Below the pieces are notes generated by a model. That model was not told where the DNA came from. It saw nothing but the letters and a program-made list of their open reading frames with translations, and did not search any database. DNA of 64,000 nucleotides, taken from positions 3,995,948 to 4,059,947 of the forward strand of contig VCAZ01000032.1 in NCBI GenBank assembly GCA_005784505.1. The letters are read 5' to 3'. This document shows, in pieces, positions 11,831-24,846 of this stretch. A program made the translations under genes and the position numbers. Numbering within the stretch: position 1 is the stretch's first letter; each line of letters begins with the position of its first letter. Origin of the DNA: Bagarius yarrelli. Lineage: Eukaryota; Chordata; Actinopteri; Siluriformes; Sisoridae.

Positions 11831-12040
11831 TAGTTTTAGGATTACTGGGTTAGTGTCCTTTTGTTGTAATTTAGATAAACAGCTTTAATCGCTGAAGCTT
11901 TTTTTCTCTTGTTGAGTTGATAATTGTACAAAATATCAGAAGTTTGAAATGTTTATTTGCCAATTTATTATATTATATATATTAAAGTATAGTAGTTTGT
12001 GGATGTTGAGGATTTTTAATATCTTCACCTTTGTGCTTTA

Positions 12041-12046
12041 AATAAA
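12041..12046 (+). terminator. Candidate poly(A) signal of the GRINA-like gene
   Basis: AATAAA followed by a T-rich stretch (GCTGTTTCTTTTC). It is the first well-placed signal after the 34 bp array and lies upstream of the convergent PARP2 3' end. Confidence 0.4.
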
Positions 12047-12457
12047 CGCTGTTTCTTTTCGCACCTGATTTTGTCCTTAAACTCAAACCTTCAAGCTAAC
12101 ACCTAACTCCTCTAGCACATAACCCTGAACCCAACACACCGCAACCACACCTCAAACGCCACACGGAGCAGGACACACAGCTGTTTATTAGCCCTTTATA
12201 AGAGGTCTAATAGCTGTTTATAAGATGTTTATTAGCCGTTTATAAGACTTGAATAAGCTGTGTATTAAACCGGAGTAGCACATGTTTAATTTGGTTCTCA
12301 CTTTAATGTAAATTATAATGTAAAAAGTAACTAATAATAATTTCTTTTCTTTTATTTATTTATTTATTCAACCTCATTTTCGTTATGTAAGGTACGTGTA
12401 CAGAGCCAATGAAATGCATTTTACTAGCACCTTAACCATTTGAGCCACCACTTAAGT

Positions 12458-12497
<40 letters not shown>

Positions 12498-12609
12498 GTG
12501 ATACACTGAACGACACACAGCTACAAGACTGATACAGAAATATATATTTTCTTTTCCAACAAAACTGAAGGGAATGTAAATAATTCGTTCTGGTTTGGGA
12601 AAAAAGGAT

Positions 12610-12615
12610 TTTATT
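12610..12615 (-). terminator. parp2: Candidate poly(A) signal of PARP2
   Basis: TTTATT on the plus strand is AATAAA on the minus strand, about 80 bp beyond the PARP2 stop codon at 12693-12695. Confidence 0.45.
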
Positions 12616-12692
12616 TTTGCTTTCAGTAAACAGACGAACAGTGATGAAATGCAACACAGGAAGACACCCCCCACCCACCCACACACACACAC

Positions 12693-13680
12693 TCACCACA
12701 GTGCTGAGTAGTTAAACTGAATTCTCAGCAGGTATTTCATGCGTATCTGAGCAGGATTATACACCACAAATTCGTTGTAGAGGAGTGTGTATCCTCCACT
12801 GCATCCTACGGCCGTTTTTACTCCAGGCCCCATGGGAACCGTCACTCCGTCTCTGAGGAACCAAACACACGACATCATTCGGTTATAAACTGCTCAGAAA
12901 GACATGTTTAAAAGTGTCTCCAAACCTGAACCCAGTCTAAAACTCTTCAGAACATCATTAATGCTGTCCAGTGAAGCCCACAGGAACACACTCATCCGCC
13001 TGACACTTCACCCAACATCTTCACCTAAAGCATCACCTGACACACCTCCTGACGCTTCACCTGACACTCTACCTAGCATCTCACTTGACGCTTTACCTGA
13101 AGCGCCATCTGATGCTTCACCTGACAGTTCACCTGACGCTCCGTCTGATCCTTCACCTGTTGCTTTACCCGACGGCCACATGCCGCTTCACCCAGATGCA
13201 CAACCTGACTTTTCCCCTGATGCTTTTCATAGCGCTTCGCCCTGACTCTATGTTCGACCTGACGCTCCACCTATTCCACTGGGAAATGATGTCATAACAA
13301 CCTGAAACTATCAGCTACAAAGCAGCACAAATGCCCCAAAATCCCCCAACAGCTGTGTGCGGTACAGAATACACACAATCATCAAAAGAAGAATATTGTA
13401 CAATTCCCAGTAATTCATTGTTAGTTTAGTTTCGCCTGAAAGCAGGAAGATGTTGGAAAATCAGATGACCAGCTGGACTCACAGTGTGGTGAAGTGTTTG
13501 GGGTCGGGCGCAGTCTGGCCCAGCCCTTTAATGCTGTGTTTCCCAGAAGGCAGTTTGTCAGCATCGTAATCAGCATCCAGAAGCTCCTTAGGGTTTCCCA
13601 GAGCAACCTGAGAGCACAATCACTGCTTTACTGTTTCACCAACAAAAAGTGGAATTCACATTTCTCCTGTTAATCAGGAG

Positions 13681-13728
<48 letters not shown>

Positions 13729-14792
13729 CGCTTAGTAAGAGTAATCCCACGTTGTTCTTCCCGCTGCAGAAACAGTAGTTAGCGCTCTTCGAGGACATGT
13801 CAGCGAAATAAACCCCTTTACCAAACTACAGACACACACACACACACACACACCAAGAAAAATTAGTGACACTTCTTTATCCTTTACTACAGTAAAGAAG
13901 AATTAATAAATTATTATTATTGGATTAACTCTTTAGGGTAATTAGTCTATATTACTGTATACTGTATATCTTACTGTCGTTTCTATAGCAACCCTGAGTC
14001 AGTAGTCATTTCTATCTGGTGTGTGTAAGGAGTCTCCAGTGTGAGTGCTGCATATCAGTGTAGAAGGGCAGGACAGGGGAGTTTAAGCTGAACTGATTTA
14101 GAAGTTAAGTTTAAACCTTGTGTTGCTCTATAATGCATCATTACACATTTATACACTCAGTGTGTTTCTTACCATGTAGCCGGTGACCGGAGCTTCAGGA
14201 GGAGCAACCCGGAGACCCTGACTGAGAATCCCAATCCAGTTAGTAAGACGGGAACCGTGCCACAGCAACATCCTGACTCACAAACAAACACACACACACA
14301 CACATTACACAAAATGCTTCATCAAAGGGAAAATAATAAGCCTAAAAGAGAAATGTGAAATGGGTCATGCTATGATTACCTGTTGTGCAGGTGAGACTGA
14401 AAGTTGTCGTTCTCTCCATCTCGCTCCACCTTGAAGATGTCCAGCACGGTCATGGTGTAATCATTATGAGTGGCTGCGTGAGTCGACTGCAGATACTTTA
14501 CAATCACCTAAAACATTACACATCCTTTTAACGTTCAACAAAATTCACTATGTGTGTGTGTGTGTACCTGGTACTCGTTTGTGTGGGGGTCGAGGGGTTG
14601 GAGGTGACACTTTAGAGATCTGTAATGTTTATCGAGAGTGTGTGTGTGTGTGTACCTGGTACTCGTGTGTGTGGGGGTCGAGGGGTTGGAGGTGACACTT
14701 TAGAGATCTGTAATGTTTATCGAGAGGATTTTCATCACTTTTTGATTCGGACTGTACCATTTTCACTGCAATCTCTATATCACTCAGAGCCT

Positions 14793-14834
<42 letters not shown>

Positions 14835-16172
14835 TTAGTGTGTTAAGTGTTTCTGTCTTTGCGTGTGTGTGTTTACCTCCAGCAGAGCGATTTTCTCCTT
14901 CAGCTCCTCCTCAGTGCGGATGATCGGAGGAGATCGCAAGCTATTAAAAACACAATAACATTACACAACATACAACCACAGGGTTCCCACAGGAACGTTA
15001 CAAAAACATCACTGCAACTTAAACCGAAATCCAAAATGTTTAAATAAAACTTATTTACATTTTACCCAAATCGGAACTAGTTTTGACTGAGTGTAGTGTA
15101 GGTGGTGTTGTGTAGTTTAGTTATTGTGTGGTTGTTGTTGTGTTTTTCTGGGTTGTGTATTGTGGTTTAGTGAGGTGTAGTTAGTGTTTAGTAGCATAGT
15201 TTGGTGTTGTGTGGTGTTGTGTAGTGTAGTTGGTGTTGTGTAGTGTATTGTGGTGTAATTATGGTGTAGTTGGTGTTGTTTGGTGTTGTATAGTGTGGTG
15301 ATGTTGGTGTTGTGTTGTATAGCGTAGTGTAGTTGGTGTTGTGTATTATGGTGTAGTTGGTGTTGTTTGGTGCTGTATAGTGTGGTGATGTTGGTGTTGT
15401 ATAGTGTGGAGTTGTTGGTGTTGTGTTGTATAGTGTAGTGTAGTTGGTGTTTGTTTGGTGCTGTTGTATAGTGTGGTGATGTTGGTGTTGTGTTGTATAG
15501 CGTAGTGTAGTTGGTGTTGTGTATTATGGTGTAGTTGGTGTTGTTTGGTGCTGTATAGTGTGGTGATGTTGGTGTTGTGTAGTGTGGAGTTGTTGGTGTT
15601 GTGTTGTATAGTGTAGTGTAGTTGGTGTTGTGTATTATGGTGTTTGTAGTTGATGTTGTTTGGTGTTGTATAGTGTGGAGTTGTTGGTGTTGTGTTGTAT
15701 AGTGTAGTGTAGTTGGTGTTGTGTATTGTGGTGTAGTTGGTGTTGTTTGGTGCTGTATAGTGTGGTGATGTCGGTGTTGTAGTGTGTGGTGTTGTTGGTG
15801 TTGTGTTGTATAGTGTAGTGTAGTTGGTGTTGTGTATTGTGGTGTAGTTGGTGTTGTTTGGTGCTGTATAGTGTGGAGTTGTTGGTGTTGTGTTGTATAG
15901 TGTAGTGTAGTTGGTGTTGTGTATTGTGGTGTAGTTGGTGTTGTTTGGTGCTGTATAGTGTGGTGATGTCGGTGTTGTGTAGTGTGGGTTGTGTAGTTTG
16001 TGTTGTGTAGCTGGTGTTGTGTTACCCGAAGTCGTGTGGTATGCGAGTGTAAAACTGGTTGCAGGCCTCCAGAAGCTCTTTATTGCTGTTTTTCTTTTTA
16101 AGACACTGTTCAATTCTCTTCAGAGAGGAGTATCCTGCCCGGATCTGCTCCACTGTCAGCTTCCCTAAACCA

Positions 16173-16242
<70 letters not shown>

Positions 16243-16337
16243 ACATTTCATTACCTCCAGAACTCACATTAGACACTCGTCTGAATAATTTAAGCAAAAA
16301 TGTTAAACAGTCTAGTGTACAAAATAACATTATTAAG

Positions 16338-16370
<33 letters not shown>

Positions 16371-19300
16371 TAACACACACCCAGGGGAGCTTTTTTAGTG
16401 TCGAACTTCATCTGGAGCACACACTCCTCCATGGCTTTAATGTCACAGATCAGTTCCATGAGAGACTGCAGTTTCAGGTCCAGCTGTGACGGTTTGATCT
16501 GAGAGGGACTGGGTGTCAGTGCTGTGTTCTCATCCTGCAGGACAAGACATCAATAACCACAGACACGGGACACACCATTAAACACTGCTACAAAAAACAC
16601 ACAAGAGAAGGAGAGAGGAAATGCTCCTGTAGGGTGTTCAGGGTGGAAATGACCCTGTGGTTATTACAGCTGTATGAACATGTGGAAATGTCCAATAGTG
16701 TCTTTCTCACCTTCCCGTTGGAGCTGTAGTCCATGAACACCATGTCATACTTTCCCGGAACTTTCTCGAAGTTTGCTCGTCGTGTCCACTCGTTTTTAGT
16801 CTTATCAAAGAACCTGAGCAGACGCAAACACACTCATCACAAACACCGACAAAAGTATTTCTCAAGTCAATATACTAAACGGCAAAAGTACGGGCAGTCC
16901 TGCCAATTGGACAAACGTTCTCTTTCGTTCAAGGGTTTTAGAACAAAATTAGAAGCAGACGATTCTACAGACTGCTGTAACCTTCTAACTTCAGACCTTC
17001 ACACCCAACACTTACCCCACTGACCTCACTACACACTAATCCCAACATCTAACACAATTCCAACACAATCCCAACATCTAACACAATCTCAACATCTAAC
17101 ACAATCCCAACATCTAACACAATCCCAACATCTAACACAATCTACACAATCTCATCTACACAATCTCAACATCACAAATCTCCAACAACACAATCTCAAA
17201 CACAATCTCAACAACACAAACAATCTCAAACACAATCTCAACACAATCCCAACATCTAACACAATCCCAACATCCAACACAATCCCAACATCTAACACAA
17301 TCCCAACATCTAACACAATCTCAACACAATCCCAACAACAATCACATCAACACAACACAATCTCTCAACATCAACACAATCTCAACACAATCAACATCGA
17401 ACACAATCTCAACACAATCTAACATCAACATCTCAACATCTAACAATCTCAAACATCAACAACATCTAACCAATAACATCAACACATCTCAACACAATCT
17501 CCACCAACTCAACAATCTAACACATCTAACAACATCTCAACACAATCAACATCCAAAAGCTCAACAATCCCAAACACCATCTCACAATCTAACACAATCC
17601 CATCTAACAACATCTCTCAACAAACAATCACTAACAAATCCCAACATCTAACACAATCCCAACATCCAACACAATCCCAACATCTAACACAATCCCAACA
17701 TCTAACACAATCTCAACAATCTAACCAACATCTAACACAATCCCAACTCAACACAATCCCAACTCAACACAATCTCTAACACAATCTCAAACACAATCCC
17801 AACATCTAACACAATCTCAACACAATCCCACATCTAACACAAATCACAATCTCTAACAATCAACATCTAACACAATCTCTAACTAACAAAATCTCAACAA
17901 CACAACATCCCAACAACACAATCCCAACATAACACAATCTAACAATCCCAACATCTAACAATCTCACAATCAACAATCTAACAATCCCAAATCTCAACAC
18001 AACACACTCTACCAACATCTAACACAATCAATCCCAACAACACAATCTAACACAATCCCAACTCTAACAAATCTCCACAATCCAACTCTCAACACATCTC
18101 AACACATCTAACACTAACATCTCAACATCTAACACAATCACAATCTAACACAACACACTCTCAACATCACACATAACATCAATCTCAATCTAACACACTC
18201 CCAACATCTAAATCACAATCTCAACATCTAACACAATCACCAACATCTAACACAATCCCAACATAACACAATCCACAACAACATCTAACACAATCTCAAC
18301 ACAATCCCAACATCTAACAACCCACAATCTCAACACAATCTCTAACACAAACTCACACACACAATCTCACAATAACACAATCCAACAATCCCACATCTAC
18401 ACACAAATCTCAACATCTACACATCTCCCAACCAATCTAACACAATCCAACATCTCAAATCCCAATCTCCAACATCTCAACACAATCTCAACACAATCCC
18501 AACATCAACAAATCTAACAATCTAACACAATCCATCTCAAATCACAATCCCAACATCAACATCTACAACAATCTCAACACACATCATCATCAACACAATC
18601 CACACATCCCAACATCTAACAACAATCTCAACACAATCCCAACATCTAACACAATCCCAACATCTAACATCTCAACACAATCCAACATCTAAACACAACA
18701 ATCTCTAACACAATCTCAACATCTAACACAATCAACATCTAACAAATCAACATCTAACACAATCCCAACACAATCTACCACATCACATCACACATCCCAA
18801 CATCTCAACACACAAATCATCTCAACACAATCTCCACAACATCTAACACAATCCAACATCTCAACACAATCTAACACAATCTCAACAACAATCAACATCT
18901 CAACACAACATCTCAACACAATCTCAACACAATCAACAATCTAACACAACATCTAACACAATCCAACATCCCAACATCTAACACAATCTCAACACAATCC
19001 CACATCAACATCTAACACAATCTCAACACACACAATCTCAACATCTAACACAATCCCATCATCTAACAACCAACATCTAACACAATCCCAACATCTAACA
19101 CAATCAACATCTAACAAACATCTAACACATCTCTAACACAACATCTAACACAATCTACAACATCTAACACAATCCAAATCAAAACAATCTCTAACACAAG
19201 TCTCCCAACACAACATCTCAACACATCTAACACTCTCAACATCTAACACAACATCTCAAACACAACACAATCTCAACATCTAACACATCACAATCTCAAC

Positions 19301-21967
19301 ACAACACAATCTCAACACAATCTCAACAAACACAATCTAACACAATCCCAACATCAACATCTCAACACAATCCAACAAAACATCTAACAACAATCTCAAC
19401 ATCTAAATCCCAACATCAACAACACAATCTCAACACAAACATCTAACATCTACATCTCAACATCAACACCAATCCCAATCTAACAATCTCAACACAATCT
19501 CAACATCTAACACAATCTCAACACAATCACAAACACAATCTCAACACAATCAACATCTAACACAATCTCAACAACAAATCATCCAACATCTAACACAACA
19601 AATCTCACACACAATCTAACACAATCTAACACAATCTAACACAATCAACATCTAACAAACAATCATCAACACAATCACAACAATCTAACAACAATCTACT
19701 ACACAATCTCAACATCTAACACAATCCCAACATCATCAAATCCCAACATCTCCCAAATCTAACACAATCTCAACACATCTAACACAACAATCTCAACACA
19801 ACATCTAACACAAATCTAACACAATCTCTAACAACACAATCACAATAACAACTCCCAACACAATCCCAACAACACAATCTCAACACAAACACATCTCAAC
19901 ACAACACAATCTCTAACACAATCTCAACACAATCACAATCTAACACAATCAACATCTAACACAATCCCAACACATCTAACACAATCTACAATCTCTAACA
20001 CAATCTCAACATCTAACACAATCTCAACAACATCTAACACAATCCCAACATCTAACACAATCCAACAACACAATCTAACACAATCTCAACACAATCCCAC
20101 ATCAACACAATCTCACAATCTCAACATCTAAAACACAATCCCAACATCTAACACAATCTCAACATCTAACCAATCTAACAAACCCGCATCTCAACACAAT
20201 CCCAATCTAACACAATCCCAAAATCTAACACAATCCCAACATCTAACACAATCTCAACAACCAAATCTAACCAACATCTAACACAATCCCAAATCCCAAC
20301 ATCTAACACAATCTCAACACAATCCCAACATCTAACACAATCTCACACAATCCACAACATCTAACACAACATCTCTAAACACATCTCAACATCTAACACA
20401 ACAATCTCTAACACAATCTAACACAATCTCAACACAATCTCAACATCAAACATCCCAATCTAACACAATCTCTAACACAATCTCAACACAATCTAACACA
20501 ATCATCTCAACACTCACAATAACACAATCTCCCAACATCTAACACCAATCTCACACAATCTAACACAATCCCAACATCTAACATCAACACACAATCTCAA
20601 TCTAACCACAAACATCCCAACATTCCAACCAAACACAAACATCTCAACACAATCTCAACAAATCAACACAATCTCAATCAACACAATCTAACACAATCTA
20701 ACACAATCTCAAATCTACAAAAATCCAAATCATCTAACACAATCCCAACATCACACCTCCCAACTCTAACACAACATCTCAACACAATCTCAACACACCA
20801 ATCTAACACAATCTAACACACAATCCAACATCTACAACACACTCTCAACACAATCTCAACACAATCTCAACACAATCTAACACAATCCCAACATCTACAA
20901 CATCTCAACATAAACACAATCTCCAACATCTAACACAATCAACATCTCAACACAATCACAACATCTAAACACAATCCAACATCTAACACAATCCCAACAT
21001 CTAACACACAACTCCCAACACTAATCTCAACACATCTAACATCAACACAATCTCAACACAATCCCAACATCTAACAACATCAACAACATCCCAACATCTA
21101 ACACAATCCCAACATCTAACACACAATCTCAACACAATCTCAACACAATCCAACAATCACAATCTCAACACAATCCTTCAACACATCTAACATCAATCTC
21201 AACATCTAACACAATCAATCTATCTCTCAACCACAATCTCCCACCAACTCTACCACAATCTCAACATCTAACACCAACACAATCCCAACCATCTAACACA
21301 ACATCTCACAACCTAACACCAAACACAATCAACCTCTAACACAATCTCCAACCATCTAACACAATCCAAAACATCTAAACAATCCATATCTAAACACAAT
21401 CCCAACATCTAACACAATCCCAACATCTAACACAATCCCAACATCTAACACAATCTCAACACAATCCCAACATCTAACACAATCCCAACATCTAACACAA
21501 TCCCAACATCTAACACCAATCTCTAACACAATCTCAACAAATCAACAAATCAACACAATCTCAACACAATCTAACATCACCATAATCTCAACACAATCTA
21601 ACACAATCTCAACACACTCTCCAACATCTAACACAATCCCAACATCTAACACAATCTCAACATCTAACACAATCCCAACATCTAACACAATCCCAACATC
21701 TAACACAATCCCAACATCTAACACAATCTCAACATCTAACACAATCCAACAAACATCTAAACACAATCAACACATCAACACAATCTCAACACATCTAACA
21801 ACATCTAACACAATCTAAATCCAACATCTCTAACCACCAATCCCACAATCAACACAATCCCAACATCTAACACAATCTCAACATCTAACACAATCCCAAC
21901 ATCTAACACAATCCCAACATCTAACACAATCCCAACATCTAACACAGCCTTCCAGAACAGTCAGCAT

Positions 21968-22038
<71 letters not shown>

Positions 22039-24691
22039 TTTCTGCTGTCTGACCTGCTTATTAGTGCTTTGTGGTGTGGGGTATTGTGGTGCAGCTGGCG
22101 TTGTGTAGCGTAGGTGGTGTTGTATAGTGTAATGTGGTTTACTGTAATTGGTGTTGAGTAGTGTTGTAAAGCTCTGTTCTATCTGAGCCGCTCATTAGGC
22201 ATCACATTAGCATTAGCCATTCATCCATATGGATGGAATGGAGTGTATGATTAAAGGTCAGAGGTCAAAGGATTTATACTACAATCTATTAACCATCACA
22301 TTTCAATTTCATTTTAATTTCCTATCCTGTGGTTTTATTCGGTTCTTCATTTAAAAGGGTTTTTAGTGAATTACTTTTTCATAAAGACGTCTTTGGCTTT
22401 AGCGAGATCTCCACCGCACGACACCAAAGTGTTCTGTCCGACTTTTCCCACTGAAGAGGAGGAGGAGGAGGAGGAAGAGGAGAAGGAGGAGGAGCAGCAG
22501 AAGCCCACCGTGGGTCAGACACCGGAATGATGAGGATGAAGAAATGATTAGCATGCTAATAAAACACTACAGCATTATTTCTGCTACAGACTGGGAGCAG
22601 AGCAGGAGACACGCTTTAATCTAAGATTCTAGAAGAACTACACATGTTCTGTGTGTGAGGTTCTCTCACCTCTCCCCCACCTCATCCACACACTATAGAC
22701 CGGAGCCTGCTCATCCTTCAGCAACTGGATCAGGTAGTACTTATTATTGTTAAACTGCAGGTTGGTCTGGAATTTAGACCAGAAACAGGATTAATGTCAG
22801 TGTGAGAAAAAAACATCAGCATTCAACATCCCAACACAACAGACAGCAACATCACACACAAAAAACACACAAATGTTTTAACCAGAGGAACTACACACAC
22901 TATTGAGGTACCAGCCCTCATTTAACCAGCCCTCAGTTAACCAGCCCTCAGTTAACCAGCCCTCAGTTTATCAGCCCTCAGTTAACCAGCCCTCAGTTTA
23001 TCAGCCCTCAGTTAACCAGCCCTCAGTTTATCAGCCCTCAGTTAACCAGCCCTCAGCCCTCAGCCCTCAGTTATCAGCCCTCAGTTAAACCAGCCCTCAG
23101 TTTATCAGCCCTCAGTTTTATCAGCCTCAGTTATCAGTCAGTTATCAGCCCTCAGTTAACCAGCCCTCAGTTTATCAGCCCTCAGTTAACCAGCCCTCAG
23201 TTTATCAGCCCTCAGTTAACCAGCCCTCAGTTAACCAGCCCTCAGTTTTATCAGCCTCAGTCAGCCCTCAGTTAACCAGCCCTCAGTTTATCAGCCCTCA
23301 GTTAACCAGCCCTCAGTTTATCAGCCCTCAGTTAACCAGCCCTCAGTTTATCAGCCCTCAGTTAACCAGCCCTCAGTTAACCAGCCCTCAGTTAACCAGC
23401 CCTCGGTTATCTAGCCCTCAGTTTCTCAGCCTTCAGTAAACCAGCCATTAGTTAACCAGCCCCCAGGTATCCATCCTACAGTTAACCAGTCCCCATGTAT
23501 CGAACCCTTGGTTAACCAGCCCTCGGTTATTCAGCGCCCAGGTATCCAGCCCTCGGTTGTCCACCCCTTAGTTAACCAGTCCTCAAGTAACCAGCATTCA
23601 GTTATTCAACCCTCGGTTAACCAGCCCTCAAGTAACAAGCCCCCGGTTAACCAGCCCCTAGTTATCCAGCAGTCAGTGAACAGCACTAACCTGGTTTAGC
23701 ATGACATCATAGACATCGTTTCCTTCATTGTAGACGTAAGCCTGAAACACAAACTCTATGTTTTATGCCCAAACTGCATTACACAGACTAGCATACTTCA
23801 CACACTGTACCACACACACACACACTGAACCACACACACTCACACAATTTACAGACTGTACCACATACACACAGAACTACAGAGACTAGCACACTTCACA
23901 CACTGTATAACACACTTCACACACTGCAACAAAAACAATAACACACAACACACTGCACTTTGTGTCTGATGTTATTTAAAGTATGTGATGAAACACTACC
24001 TTCCCTAGTTTGGCTTTACACTCTGTATCGACTGGAGCTTTACCCTTCATCACCATCATCTTCACCATTTCTACACACACACACACACACACAGGCTTTA
24101 ATGATGTACACATGAGAATGTCAGTATATCCACAGGTGTATAAGGCAATGAGAAGCTCTACACTGATCAAATCCCCACGTTCTGAAAGATCGAATCCCAC
24201 AGTCACACTCTGAAAGATCGAATCCCACAGTCACACTCTGAAAGATCGAATCCCACAGTCACACTCTGAAATGATCGAATCCCACAGTCACACTCTGAAA
24301 TGATCGAATCCCACAGTCACACTCTGAATGATCGAATCCCAGTCACACTCTGAATGATCGAATCCCACAGTCACATTCTGAATGATTAAATTCTTTACAG
24401 TAAATATCCCAGTAAATGTGTGGATGAATAAGATATGTATGTTGTAACAGCATTATTACTCTTTAATAAACTCAAACACTATTTAGTACTTTAGAGTACT
24501 GCTGTGTGCGAGTTTATAATTAAAAACACCTTTACTGTCCTCCTCCTCAGTCGCTTTACATTTTTTCACTCCTCCTCGTCTTTTTTTAGTGACAGGCTTC
24601 TCTTCCTCCTCTTCCTTTTCCTCAGTCCTGGAAACACGCGCCTTCTGTCCATCATCCACAGACACTGTAAGGAGACAGATAGTCTGAGATG

Positions 24692-24732
<41 letters not shown>

Positions 24733-24846
24733 GTGTGTGTAAGTAAGTGTGACAGAGTCTCACTGTGCCCGTGAGAGCTTTAGCTTGCCTGTGTCTGGCT
24801 CTTCCTTCACCTCGGGTTTGTTTCTGCTGCTCCGTGTTCGTCTCAT
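12693..24846 (-). CDS. parp2: Poly(ADP-ribose) polymerase 2, complete
   Basis: Sixteen exons, from the start: 24846-24789, 24664-24536, 24070-24000, 23741-23691, 22766-22670, 22450-22375, 16813-16711, 16534-16381, 16164-16026, 14940-14877, 14790-14656, 14507-14380, 14272-14173, 13825-13727, 13607-13483, 12852-12693. Every phase joins, giving 562 aa (human 583/570). Order: basic N-terminus (KKRRGG); WGR domain (AYVYNEGNDVYDVMLNQ, VWMRWGRVGKVGQ, FEKVPGKYDMVFMDY); helical regulatory domain (KLTVEQIRAGYSSL, FYTRIPHDFG); ADP-ribosyltransferase domain. The H-Y-E triad is intact (LLWHGSR, SSKSANYC, LLYNEFVVYNP with Glu near 537). PARP2 senses DNA breaks in the nucleus and attaches ADP-ribose chains from NAD+ to itself and chromatin proteins. 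Intron 1 needs a GC donor (CAG/GCAAGC). Several introns are filled by minisatellites. It is head-to-head with METTL17. Confidence 0.96.
13005..13275. repeat. Short-unit minisatellite in the last PARP2 intron
   Basis: Degenerate repeat of about 12-15 bp based on TTCACCTGACGCT. The plus-strand Ser/Pro/Asp-rich open frame (12904-13245) is only the translated repeat. Confidence 0.8.
13681..13726. repeat. (CA)n microsatellite beside a PARP2 exon
   Basis: About 22 CA units directly against the donor of PARP2 exon 13825-13727. The donor GT is itself part of the dinucleotide run on the minus strand. Confidence 0.9.
14551..14726. repeat. parp2: 88 bp tandem duplication of a PARP2 exon end
   Basis: Two near-identical 88 bp copies (CCTGGTACTCG at 14567 and 14655). 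The upper copy is the real 3' end of exon 14790-14656 with its donor. The lower copy, in the following intron, repeats about 70 bp of coding sequence and the donor but has no acceptor. Only a few bases differ. Confidence 0.9.
14793..14834. repeat. (CAGA)n microsatellite
   Basis: Nine or ten CAGA units in the short PARP2 intron between exons 14940-14877 and 14790-14656, next to the acceptor. Confidence 0.9.
15080..16018. repeat. GT-rich complex minisatellite in a PARP2 intron
   Basis: Repeats of GTGTAGTTGGTGTTGTGTA, GTGCTGTATAGTGTGG and related blocks form a higher-order pattern of about 100-120 bp. The 255-aa Thr/Asn/His/Tyr-rich open frame on the minus strand (15346-16113) is this array translated and runs into a true PARP2 exon in a wrong frame. 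Confidence 0.9.
17033..21948. repeat. 18 bp satellite block, about 4.9 kb, in a PARP2 intron
   Basis: Tandem 18 bp unit CCCAACATCTAACACAAT and shortened variants. The first 100 bp and the last 550 bp are nearly perfect; most of the interior is broken by irregular deletions of 1-10 bp. It sits in the intron between WGR-domain exons 22450-22375 and 16813-16711 and ends beside a 69 bp (CA)n run (21968-22036). Confidence 0.95.
22440..22510. repeat. GAGGAG-rich purine tract
   Basis: GAGGAGGAGGAGGAGGAAGA on the plus strand. On the minus strand it forms the CTC-rich polypyrimidine tract of the acceptor of PARP2 exon 22450-22375. Confidence 0.7.
22905..23690. repeat. 15 bp minisatellite in a PARP2 intron
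   Basis: About 50 units of 15 bp, alternating CAGCCCTCAGTTAAC and CAGCCCTCAGTTTAT, increasingly diverged after 23400. The Gln/Pro/Ser-rich frames are repeat translation. Confidence 0.95.
24170..24385. repeat. 28 bp minisatellite in PARP2 intron 2
   Basis: Seven to eight copies of a 28 bp unit containing GATCGAATCCCACAGTCACA. The copies are contiguous with no unique spacers. Confidence 0.92.

Noticed and set aside
15346..16113. 255-aa open frame on the minus strand, rich in Thr, Asn, Tyr and His
   Set aside because: It is the translated GT-rich minisatellite of a PARP2 intron and enters a real PARP2 exon in the wrong frame.
24170..24385. Regular 28 bp repeats resembling a CRISPR array
   Set aside because: The units are directly contiguous with no unique spacers, and the context is a vertebrate intron.
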